63,316 bases of DNA from assembly GCF_003236335.1 (NCBI RefSeq), contig NZ_POUB01000010.1:1-63316 (forward strand), written 5' to 3'. The position numbers and the translations under genes are program-made. The number at the start of each line of letters is the position of its first letter. Within the stretch, counting starts at the first letter, position 1. Under the pieces are notes generated by a model. The model made no database searches. It was not told where the DNA came from and saw only the letters and a list, made by a program, of their open reading frames with translations. This DNA is from Micromonospora deserti (GTDB taxonomy: Bacteria; Actinomycetota; Actinomycetes; Mycobacteriales; Micromonosporaceae). Of the stretch, positions 51,438 through 58,884 are shown one piece after another.

Positions 51438-52466
51438 GTGGCCATCCGTCGCGGACTTGGCACCGGGACGCTGCTGGGCATGCTGCTCGCGGGTCTGGTG
51501 GGGTCGATCGGCGCCGCCGTCACCATCGGGCCGGCCGACATTTCGGTGTCGACGGTGTGGGCGGTGGTGGCTGATCGCCTGGGCTTCGTCGACGCCGACG
51601 TGCCGCTGCTGCGTGAGCACATCGTCTGGCGGTTGCGCCTGCCGCGGGTGCTCGGCGCCGCCGCGGTCGGGGGAGGGCTGGCCGGGGTCGGCGCGGTGAT
51701 GCAGACCGTTACGCGCAATCCCCTGGCTGATCCGTACCTGCTGGGGGTGTCTTCCGGGGCGTCCCTCGGCGCGGTGGCGGTCCTCGTCGTCGGCCTCGGC
51801 GGCGGGGTCGCCGCCCTCACCGGGGGCGCGTTCGCCGGCGCGCTCGCGGCGTTCGCCGTCGTGGTCGCAGTGTCGGGCCGGCGGGCTGCGCTCGCCCCGA
51901 CCAGGGTGGTGCTGGCCGGGGTGGCCGTCGCGCAGCTGTGCGCGGCGGGGACCTCGTTCGTGATCATCTGGGTCGCCGACCCGCACGCCACCCAGAGCCT
52001 CGCCTTCTGGCTCTCCGGATCGCTGGCCCGCGTCGACTGGACCTCTCTGGTCTGGGCCGCACCGGTCCTGGCCGCCGTGCTCATCTTGCTGGCGGCCCAC
52101 GCCCGCACGCTCAACGCCTTCGCCTTCGGTGAGGACGCCGCGGCCAGCCTTGGCGTCCCGGTCACCCGGGTGCGGTGGCTACTGCTGGTCGCCACCGCGC
52201 TGCTCACCGCGGCGCTGGTCGCCGTCAGCGGCGCCGTCGGCTTCGTCGGGCTGATCCTGCCGCACGCCGTGCGGTTCCTCACCGGAGCCGACCACCGGCG
52301 GCTGCTGCCGGCCGTCGTCCTCGCCGGCGCGATCTTCCTGGTCTGGGTGGACACCGCCGCGCGGAGCCTGTTCGCGCCCCGGGAACTGCCGGTGGGCGTG
52401 CTGACCGCGCTGCTCGGCGTGCCCGCCTTCGTGGTGCTGCTGCGCCGCCGGGAGGCGCGAGGCTGA
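51438..52466 (+). CDS. FecCD-family ABC transporter permease
   Basis: 342 residues, ~10 membrane segments, type II importer. Marks: RLPRVLGAAAVGGGLAGVGA, RNPLADPYLLGVSSGASLGA and GAVGFVGLILPHAVRFLTGA; the EAA-like ATPase contact is GLILPHAVR. GTG 51438 is the start and follows the lipoprotein by 78 bp. Stop overlaps the ATG of the ATPase (TGATG). Confidence 0.93.
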   Translation: MAIRRGLGTGTLLGMLLAGLVGSIGAAVTIGPADISVSTVWAVVADRLGFVDADVPLLREHIVWRLRLPRVLGAAAVGGGLAGVGAVMQTVTRNPLADPYLLGVSSGASLGAVAVLVVGLGGGVAALTGGAFAGALAAFAVVVAVSGRRAALAPTRVVLAGVAVAQLCAAGTSFVIIWVADPHATQSLAFWLSGSLARVDWTSLVWAAPVLAAVLILLAAHARTLNAFAFGEDAAASLGVPVTRVRWLLLVATALLTAALVAVSGAVGFVGLILPHAVRFLTGADHRRLLPAVVLAGAIFLVWVDTAARSLFAPRELPVGVLTALLGVPAFVVLLRRREARG

Positions 52467-53233
52467 TGCTCACCGTCACCGGCGTCTGCCGGTCGGCCGG
52501 CGCCCGGTGGATCCTCGACGACGTCACCTGCGCGGTTCCGGCGGGCAGCCTCGTCGGGCTGCTCGGCCCCAACGGCTGCGGCAAGACCACCCTGCTGCGC
52601 ATCGTCGCCCGTCTGGCCGCACCGGAGGTCGGGCGGGTCACCGTCGACGGCGACGACGTCGCCACCCTTTCCCGGACCACCCTCGCCCGCCGTGCCGCGC
52701 TGCTCGCCCAGCACGCCGACACCGACCTCGACCTCACCGTCATCGAGGTCGTGCTGCTCGGCCGTACCCCGCACCGCCGCTCCCGGTGGGCCGACAGCGC
52801 CGCCGACAGCGCCGCCGCCACCGACGCGCTCGCCCGCGTCGACCTCGACGGGTACGCCGACCGCCGCTGGCACACCCTCTCCGGCGGGGAACGGCAGCGG
52901 GTGCACCTGGCCCGCGCGCTGGCACAGCAACCGCGCCTGCTGCTGCTCGACGAACCCACCAACCACCTCGACATCGGCCACCAACTGCACCTTCTGCATC
53001 TGGTCCGCCGCGCCGGAATCACCACTCTCGCCGCGCTGCACGACCTCAACCTCGCCGCCATGTTCTGCGACACGGTGGTCGTCCTGGCCGCCGGGCAGGT
53101 CGTTGCCGCCGGCGCGCCGGCCGAGGTCCTCACCCCGCACCTGCTCGCCGACGTGTACGGCGTCCACGCCGACGTGGCGGCCCACCCGACCACCGGGAGG
53201 CCCGTGATCACCTACCACCCGCCCGCGTCATGA
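52466..53233 (+). CDS. ABC transporter ATP-binding protein (FepC/BtuD type)
   Basis: 255 residues: Walker A LGPNGCGKTTLL, Q-loop LLAQHADTDL, signature LSGGERQRVHLARAL, Walker B LLLLDEPTNHLD and H-loop LAALHDLNLA. Coupled to the permease before (TGATG) and, by ATGA, to the following gene. Together with the lipoprotein and permease it forms a complete vitamin-B12-type importer. Confidence 0.95.
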   Translation: MLTVTGVCRSAGARWILDDVTCAVPAGSLVGLLGPNGCGKTTLLRIVARLAAPEVGRVTVDGDDVATLSRTTLARRAALLAQHADTDLDLTVIEVVLLGRTPHRRSRWADSAADSAAATDALARVDLDGYADRRWHTLSGGERQRVHLARALAQQPRLLLLDEPTNHLDIGHQLHLLHLVRRAGITTLAALHDLNLAAMFCDTVVVLAAGQVVAAGAPAEVLTPHLLADVYGVHADVAAHPTTGRPVITYHPPAS

Positions 53234-53943
53234 CCCGCCACGTACTGCTGGTGGCCCGCGCCGTCACCCACACCGCAGGCCACGACGCCGTGCACCGCCT
53301 CGCCGCCGACCTCCGCGCGGCACTCGGCGCACCCGTGTCGGCGTGCTTTCTGGACGGTGCCACGCCGTCACTGCACGACGCGCTCGACACCGCCGTCGCC
53401 GACGGAGCCGGCGAGGTGCTGCTGGTGCCGATACACCTGCCGCCCGACCGATACCTCGGCACCTGGATCCGCCGCGCCCACACCCACTGGGCCGCCAGGA
53501 AAGATCACCCGCCACCGGTGCGGGTCACCGCGCCCCTGGCCGCACAGCCCACGCTGGTCACCGCGGTCACCGAGGCGATCGCCGGCCCGCACCAGCTGCT
53601 GAACGGTGCCGCCGGCCCATTCCGCAGCGCCGCCTGGTCGACCGTCCCCCGGCACCGCCACCACGTCCTGGTCTGCCGCGGGCCCCGTTGCACCGCCTAC
53701 GGCGCGAACGCGGTGGCCGACATCCTCACCCGCCGGCTCGCCGCCCACGGCCTCGGCGGCGACGACGTACTGATCACCGCCACCGGCTGCCTGTTCCCCT
53801 GCAACCTCGGCCCGCTCGTCGTCGTGCACCCCGACGACACCTGGTACCCGCACGTCAACGCCGACCTCGCCACCCGCATCGCCGACGACCATCTCCGGCG
53901 GGGGCAGCCCGTCGACGGCCGACAACCGAGGAGCAGCACATGA
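53230..53943 (+). CDS. CbiX-like chelatase fused to thioredoxin-like [2Fe-2S] ferredoxin
   Basis: 237 residues. The N-terminal ~120 residues have a CbiX/SirB chelatase-like pattern (LLVARAVTHTAGHDAVHRLA, GEVLLVPIHLPPDRYLGTW) with His residues that could bind cobalt. The C-terminal part is a thioredoxin-like [2Fe-2S] ferredoxin: VLVCRGPRCTAYGANAVADI and ITATGCLFPCNLGPLVVVHP (four Cys). Cobaltochelation plus electron transfer in cobamide handling is inferred. Start coupled by ATGA. Confidence 0.8.
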   Translation: MTRHVLLVARAVTHTAGHDAVHRLAADLRAALGAPVSACFLDGATPSLHDALDTAVADGAGEVLLVPIHLPPDRYLGTWIRRAHTHWAARKDHPPPVRVTAPLAAQPTLVTAVTEAIAGPHQLLNGAAGPFRSAAWSTVPRHRHHVLVCRGPRCTAYGANAVADILTRRLAAHGLGGDDVLITATGCLFPCNLGPLVVVHPDDTWYPHVNADLATRIADDHLRRGQPVDGRQPRSST

Positions 53944-54335
53944 CGGACGCGGACGGCTGTCTCGTCACCGTCTGCCGGGACTGCTGCTGCGGCAACGCCG
54001 GCAAGCACCCAGCAACCGACCACGACGGGCAGTTGGAACACCTACGCGACGCGCTGCCGGCGCCCCACCGGGTCCGTGTCAGCACCTGCCTCGACCTGTG
54101 CGCGCAGTCCAATCTGGTCGTGGTCCACCCCACCCGGGCGGCGCGCCGCGCCGGGGTGCGGCCGGTCTGGTTTGGTCTGGTCCTCGACGACGAAATGGTC
54201 AACGACATCGCCGACTGGGTCCGTCTCGGCGGGCCGGGCGTCACGCCGCTGCCCGCCCTGCTGGAATTGTCGGTGGTCACCCCGAGACTCGCCGTGCCAG
54301 ACCGGTCGACCGGAGCCGGTCCGCACAGTCATTAG
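53940..54335 (+). CDS. Thioredoxin-like [2Fe-2S] ferredoxin domain protein
   Basis: 131 residues, last gene of the cobalamin-riboswitch operon. VTVCRDCCCGNAGKHPATDH provides two or three Cys and STCLDLCAQSNLVVVHPT two more, the C-x4-C ... C-x3-C spacing of thioredoxin-like ferredoxins. RBS GAGGAG; ATGA overlap with the previous gene. Its job next to the CbiX-Fd fusion is probably to donate or hold electrons; not established. Confidence 0.82.
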   Translation: MTDADGCLVTVCRDCCCGNAGKHPATDHDGQLEHLRDALPAPHRVRVSTCLDLCAQSNLVVVHPTRAARRAGVRPVWFGLVLDDEMVNDIADWVRLGGPGVTPLPALLELSVVTPRLAVPDRSTGAGPHSH

Positions 54336-54461
54336 GTGAGGCGTTGTCATCGTGATGGCCCTGGTCAGGGTGGGCGCAGGAAAGACTGTGTCGACATAGG
54401 ACGAGACTCCCGGTAAGACAGCAGTCGACCAAGATCCGATGCCCCAACCGGGAGCCTTGCT

Positions 54462-54644
54462 GTGCCGTCTTACCCGTCCACGCCCGCGCTGTCCAGCCGC
54501 ACCCTGAACCACCTGGCCGACCTCGTCCGCGCCGAACGCACCCGCCGCCGAAGCCGGTGGCGACGCCTCGACGCCAGCCGGCAGGCCCTGCTCGCCCTGG
54601 CCCATCTGCGTAACGGTGACACCAGCACCCGTCTGGCCTTGTGA
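54462..54644 (+). mobile_element. IS5-type transposase N-terminal relic
   Basis: GTG 54462: LSSRTLNHLADLVRAERTRR and RWRRLDASRQALLALAHLRN, GDTSTRLAL. This is the start of IS5-family (transposase_11/DDE) proteins, ending at TGA after 60 residues. The preceding ~100 bp may contain the IS left end. Confidence 0.7.
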
Positions 54645-54886
54645 CCGGGAAGAAGCCGACCCGCACGGAGATCTTGATTGGCGGGCGAATGAAGGCCATC
54701 GACCGGAACCGCGCCCGCAGCGGCCAGGCACGACGACGTGTCGAAGCCGTGATCCTCGAGATGGGGCTCTCAGCGCGTGACGGCAGCGAGCCGCTGCACG
54801 CTGTCCGCATGCGGCTGGTGGCGTCCGAAGCCCGGGAAGCGGTTCATCGCAGCGCGGGTGCGCGCCTGGCCGCGGTCGGTGTCGGG

Positions 54887-55380
54887 TCACCACTGGGTGA
54901 TGAGCGGCGTGTCCGGTTCGTGCTGCCGCCAGGCTCCGGTGAGACGGGCGAGGCGGGTGGGGGCGGCGATGCCGCGCACGGTTGCGATCTTGCCGTTGGT
55001 GATGTCGAACGTCACGGCGCCGACGACCTGGTCGCCGAGCACGAAGAGGATGGCGGGGGCGCCGTTGACGAGCGCGTAGTGGATGGCGGGCGTGCCGCCG
55101 GCAAGTCGCCGTTTCGCGGGTGTGGGTTTGAAGCCGGCCCGTGCGACGGCGGCGATGCGCTGCGCAGCGTACTGCAGCAGCGTCTCGGTCAAACCGGCGC
55201 CGTCGGAGATCGCGATCGCGTCGTCGGTGAGCAGCGCCACCAGCCGTTCGGTGCGGCCCGAGGAGGCAGCGGCGAGGAATTCCTCGACGATCCTGCGGGC
55301 GGATGCTGGGTCGACTTCGCCGCCGTCGGGCTGGCGCGCGGCGGTGATGCGCCCGGCCCGGTGGACTGCAGCTGGTGCGG
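54887..55380 (-). pseudogene. ECF41/SigJ-type sigma factor, C-terminal SnoaL-like domain only
   Basis: Reverse strand: PASARRIVEEFLAAASSGRT, LVALLTDDAIAISDGAG, IHYALVNGAPAILFVLGDQV and GAVTFDITNGKIATVRGI, ending EPDTPLITQW. This is the SnoaL-like C-terminal extension characteristic of ECF41 sigma factors. The sigma2/sigma4 domains are gone, replaced by the adjoining IS701 relic, so no sigma factor can be made. Confidence 0.75.
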
Positions 55381-55439
55381 CTGAACATCTGCCGCGTGGG
55401 TGGGCGCTGTTCTGGCGTCTGCACCGCAACTAATCTGCA

Positions 55440-55925
55440 CCGGCCGCAGTTCGTGGACTGGGCCGTTGGACGCCCGGCGGCTGCGCCGGGCGACGACATC
55501 GCCTCGGCCACTGCCGGCCAGGTGCGGGAGGTGGTGCAGCGGCTGATCACGATCGGGCAGTGGCGGCCGGACATCTGGGTCGTCGCGGACGCCGGCTATG
55601 ACGGTCCCCGGCTGGCGTTCCTGCTCGCTGACCTGCCAGTGCAGCTGCTGGTACGGATGCGCTCCGACCGGGTCCTGTGCAGGCGCGCACCGCTGGAACG
55701 AACCGGCAACGGCCGCCCGCCACGGCACGGCGGGGCGTTCATCTTCGGCGATCCCGCAGCTGGGGCGCCCCGGACACGGCCACCATGACGCCGACCCGCC
55801 TCTACGGCACCGCGACCGCCCCGGGCATGGAACCGGCTGCACCACGACTGACCCATCGCACCGCCTGGCCCAGCCACGCCGGAACCCTGCCGATCATCGA
55901 GAGCACCGTCATCCTGCTGCAGTCC
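55440..55925 (+). mobile_element. IS701-like (DDE) transposase relic
   Basis: TAGQVREVVQRLITIGQWRP, DIWVVADAGYDGPRLAFLLA and DLPVQLLVRMRSDRVLCRRA match the middle of this transposase group (acid in VVADAGYD). After ~55750 the frame shifts to RLTHRTAWPSHAGTLPIIES. Inactive by frameshift and truncation. Confidence 0.7.
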
Positions 55926-56407
55926 GGTATTGGCCCGCCCGCCGCCCGTTGCGGTGGCCGCCCGGAGTCCTCGACCCGGTCCGCAGCGGGCATCGACACA
56001 CCTCTTGGCTGGGCGGGGGCAGCAGGTACGGCGCGCCCAAAGCGACCAACACCACGACAGCCCCGATACTCCTAACCAGCTTGTCGGCCTTGTCGAGCCC
56101 CGACCGCCGCGAGATAGACCACGTGCGAACAGCCAGACACCGGCACCGGCGGATACTGATCAACAGACCAGCGTCTGCGAAAATGTGTCAGATTCCGGGA
56201 TCGGGCTTTGTCAGTACCTATGCCCCTTTCCGTCTCCTGATGCGGACACGGGCGCACCAGGAGGTCGTCGCTCTAGCGGCAGACGCGCTCTCGTGCCGAT
56301 GTGTGAACCGTTGTGCGGCCGGGAGCGACCGTCGCTGGACGAAGGCCGTGGCCCTTGCTCAACGCCCGATCTGTCCCGTCGTGAGGTTGGTTGCTCGCGC
56401 GCAACGG
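55926..56407. other. Gap containing repeat copy B
   Basis: 480 bp between the IS701 relic and the CPBP gene stop. Copy B of the split repeat is at 56183-56303. On the minus strand near 55990-56120 a peptide ADKLVRSIGAVVVLVALG looks like the tail of a small membrane protein, too weak to annotate. Confidence 0.4.
56183..56303. repeat. Split repeat, copy B (contiguous)
   Basis: ATGTGTCAGATTCCGGGATC followed without interruption by CCGTCTCCTGATGCGGACAC and GCGCACCAGGAGGTCG, then CTCGTGCCGATGTGTG. Contiguous equivalent of the two parts at 39498 and 39797. Confidence 0.75.
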
Positions 56408-57253
56408 TCAGTTTGGGGCCGCCGAGGGCAGGACGAGTCGGGGAGCCTGGTGGGGCGGTTCACCGTCGGTCGTCGCAGCAGGCTCGCCCTGGGCGTGCCC
56501 GGTGACTTCAGCGGCCGGCGGGGTACTGGCACCGTTGATAGTTTGCGGCACGCTTGGGTGTGCCGGAAACAGCAACAGGGCCACCAGGTTCTGCCAGATG
56601 TGCACCATGATGGCTAGCAGTAGGCTGCCCGAGATCAGGTAGATGATGGTGAACATTGTGCCGAGGACGGCGACGCCGACCATCCCCTTGCGACCCTGAT
56701 AGGCGTGGGCCGCCACGAACAGCGCCAGGCTGGCCATCACGACCAACGCTAGGGGCAGGTCGTACAGCCGTGCGCCGGCCGCGATGAGGAACCCGCGGTA
56801 GACCACCTCCTCCGTGATGCCGGCGGAAACCGCGACCGTGACCGCTAACCGGCGCTCGTGCGCGGTCTGTGGGGCTATCAGGGCGGTTCCGGCCCGGGCG
56901 GGGATCATCTCTCCCCGGCGCAGCCGGTGGCGTGCCCGCAGACCACCGACCGAGGTGATCACCAGCATGTACGCCGCGAGCAGGTAGTCGATGCCGTCGC
57001 CGCTGGGCCAGGTCCAACCGAGGTCGACAACGGACAGGTCGGCGCTCCCGAACGCGATTAGCGGGACGAAGGCCGCGGTGACCCATGACTGAACGATCGA
57101 GTCGCGGTAGAACCGGTTCCGCCGTCTCGGGTCGGCGGCGAGCTGCTGGATGAAGCGGCGGCGGTACTTTACGCCCAGACCTGTCCCGACCAGGATGATG
57201 GTCAGCAGCGTCGCAATCAGGACATGCGTGGTCAGTTCCAGAGCCCCGTTCAC
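56408..57253 (-). CDS. CPBP-family intramembrane glutamic endopeptidase (CAAX/Abi type)
   Basis: 281 residues, about six to eight membrane segments. Motifs of the Abi/CPBP family are SAGITEEVVYRGFLIAAG (EExxxR), LFVAAHAYQG (His) and AIMVHIWQNLVALLLF (His-x3-Asn). The C-terminal 40 residues are a Pro/Ala-rich extension. Family members cleave prenylated proteins or bacteriocin-related substrates; the function here is unknown. Confidence 0.9.
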   Translation of the reverse strand: MNGALELTTHVLIATLLTIILVGTGLGVKYRRRFIQQLAADPRRRNRFYRDSIVQSWVTAAFVPLIAFGSADLSVVDLGWTWPSGDGIDYLLAAYMLVITSVGGLRARHRLRRGEMIPARAGTALIAPQTAHERRLAVTVAVSAGITEEVVYRGFLIAAGARLYDLPLALVVMASLALFVAAHAYQGRKGMVGVAVLGTMFTIIYLISGSLLLAIMVHIWQNLVALLLFPAHPSVPQTINGASTPPAAEVTGHAQGEPAATTDGEPPHQAPRLVLPSAAPN

Positions 57254-57367
57254 AATCGACGATCATGGACACCCGGCGGGACGGTGGCAACCCTTCAGTC
57301 GGCGCGAGCTTGCGCGCTGTCACCCAGGCCAGTCCGCCGATTGCGCGGTGAAGTGAAACATCCCCAT

Positions 57368-57415
57368 CCGCACATGCCGCCGATCGTGCGGCTACGCGAC
57401 GTCAGGACCTCGCAG
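57368..57415. repeat. Island repeat, copy R13
   Basis: CATCCGCACATGCCGCCGAT (57365-57384) shows the 5' terminal sequence CATCCGCACAT, complementary to the ATGTGCGGATG that ends other copies. The remainder is not recognisable. Confidence 0.45.
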
Positions 57416-57468
57416 CAGTGCATCTTGCCCGTGATCATCACTGTCCGAGTCGCGGCCCATACTGAGCT

Positions 57469-57744
57469 GTGCCGTCGATCGAAGGTTGGGTGCTTGAGGA
57501 CAACGTGATCCAGTTCATCGGGTACGAGTACGACGACCTTGATGGGGCTGCGTTCATAGGTGCGCTCGAGCGCACCGACGACGAGTCGACCGACGGTTGG
57601 TTCAGCTACCCCTTGCAGGGAACACCACCCACTCATGGTGTCTCTCGCCCAAGCGGTCGGTGGCAGTGTGATCAGCGTGCGGGTGGCAGGCGATATCGCC
57701 CCGGTCCTGGCCGCCCGGTTGGAACCCTCTTCGATCTGCTGTAG
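57469..57744 (+). pseudogene. Small hypothetical protein with compensating frameshifts
   Basis: GTG 57469: VIQFIGYEYDDLDGAAFIGA, ALERTDDESTDGWFSYPLQG, then the other frame gives PLMVSLAQAVGGSVISVRVA GDIAPVLAARLE, and the first frame resumes with TLFDLL at TAG 57744. The composite reads as one 90-residue protein. Two opposite single-base indels (or two read errors) explain it. Family unknown. Confidence 0.55.
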
Positions 57745-57787
57745 CGCGCTGGGGCTATGGCGCGCTCCCATGCCGCGCACAGCCGCC

Positions 57788-58147
57788 TCAGCCTGAGGAT
57801 GACGTGAAGCGCAGCGATCGCCACGTGGACAGGGTCGAGTCGAAATCGGCTGGGGTGTCGGTCAGCAGGACCGCTTGAACGTCGGAGCCCGCTCGGAGCG
57901 TGTAGGCATAGAGCCCCCACTGTTCGCGCTCGCCGTCGACCTCGGCATACCCGGAGGCGTAGCGCAGTTCGTCGGCGTCGGCGCCGGCTTCTCGAAAGCG
58001 AAGCTCGGCAGATGAGTTGACGTCGTGAAGGATCAGCGAGCGCGCTCGGCGCGGTTCAGATCGCGTCTGCTGCACCCTGTCGCCTACGAGACCGGTAAGT
58101 CGACGCGTCTGCCGCGTCACAGCAGACGAACCTTCAGCTGGGGCCAC
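57788..58147 (-). CDS. Hypothetical protein
   Basis: 119-residue frame. The second half reads well: ADELRYASGYAEVDGEREQW, GLYAYTLRAGSDVQAVLLTD and TPADFDSTLSTWRSLRF. The first ~45 residues, Arg-rich, may be non-native. GTG 58147 start overlaps the previous gene end by 14 bp. No family recognised. Confidence 0.45.
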   Translation of the reverse strand: MAPAEGSSAVTRQTRRLTGLVGDRVQQTRSEPRRARSLILHDVNSSAELRFREAGADADELRYASGYAEVDGEREQWGLYAYTLRAGSDVQAVLLTDTPADFDSTLSTWRSLRFTSSSG

Positions 58148-58427
58148 GGTGGGCGGCCCACAGCGCGCCGGCGCGGCTGGCAGCTTTGGCGACTAGGGCC
58201 GCCAGCTCAGGCCTGTTGGGCACGGGGAACGAGACGTATGTACCGCGGCCGCCGCCGGTCGGTCGGCCGTAGGCCTTCGCCGCGAGGCGCCCGTCTGGGA
58301 GGAGCCGGACGTTGAGTGTGGTCAGCGTGAACTCCTCACCGCGTCGAGTGTCGGTCCAGCGGAGCCCCTCCGGGATCGTGACGTTGATCGCCAGGGCGCT
58401 CACATCGATGGCGACATCGCTGCTCAC
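58134..58427 (-). CDS. Hypothetical protein
   Basis: 97 residues: VAIDVSALAINVTIPEGLRW, EEFTLTTLNVRLLPDGRLAA, GRGTYVSFPVPNRPELAALV. Beta-rich, acidic-to-neutral, no membrane segment. ATG 58427. Its end overlaps the GTG of the following gene, so the two may be one operon. Unknown function. Confidence 0.55.
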   Translation of the reverse strand: MSSDVAIDVSALAINVTIPEGLRWTDTRRGEEFTLTTLNVRLLPDGRLAAKAYGRPTGGGRGTYVSFPVPNRPELAALVAKAASRAGALWAAHRGPS

Positions 58428-58454
58428 GGACGCATCTTCTCACGTGAGTCGACG

Positions 58455-58549
58455 CCCGCTCATGCCGCCGACCGGTCGTCACGGTACGTGACGGCAGGCG
58501 GAGTGGCGGAGCGGCGGCGCTCGGCACGAGGTCGTGCCGAAGAGAGTGC
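58455..58549. repeat. Island palindromic repeat, copy R12
   Basis: CCCGCTCATGCCGCCGACCG opens, the perfect inner dyad CGTCACGGTACGTGACG is at 58477, and GTCGTGCCGAAGAGAGTGC closes it. Close to R7. It lies 28 bp upstream of the start of the gene at 58427. Confidence 0.8.
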
Positions 58550-58574
58550 TTTCAGCTACCTTCTGAAGCTATCG

Positions 58575-58873
58575 CCTCGGCTCTCCACCCCGACGTACCG
58601 GAGCTCTACGCATGCCTGATCCAGGCTCGTTCACGACGACGAGAACTGGTCGGGAGGGTTCTACGAGTTGTCCCTTGAGTTGGGCGGCCCGAATGATCAA
58701 GGCTTACAACGGCCACTGTCAGCCCTGTGGCGAGCGGCTGCCATTGACGGCTGTTACGGAAGTCGGAGCCACGAACCTGGTGACCAGGAGGAAGGCCCCT
58801 GCACCGTCGCATCCCTGACGTCCTTTGGTCATCTCCCAGACGTTGGAGGAAAAAGTGTCTGGGGTGGGCGATA
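58575..58873 (+). pseudogene. Hypothetical gene relic with frameshift
   Basis: A frame reading PELYACLIQ (58598-58625) passes by a one-base shift into HDDENWSGGFYELSLELG, DQGLQRPLSALWRAAAIDGC and YGSRSHEPGDQEE. The style is that of conserved small hypotheticals of actinomycetes. The end is a random extension past 58820. Confidence 0.45.
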
Positions 58874-58884
58874 GCGTCACCGCC

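Noticed and set aside
51263..53218. 651-codon open frame on the minus strand across the cobalamin operon
   Set aside because: It is antisense to well-conserved permease and ATPase genes, and its translation is low-complexity Arg/Ala/Thr/Pro.
54649..54886. Short + strand frame starting GKKPTRTEILIGGRMK
   Set aside because: Looks sensible for ~40 codons, but has no family match and runs antisense into the sigma-factor relic.
25400..58600. Island repeats as integron attC sites
   Set aside because: The one-gene-per-repeat spacing and the accessory content recall a cassette array, but the repeats lack the RYYYAAC/GTTRRRY boxes, genes lie in both orientations, and no IntI-type integrase is present.
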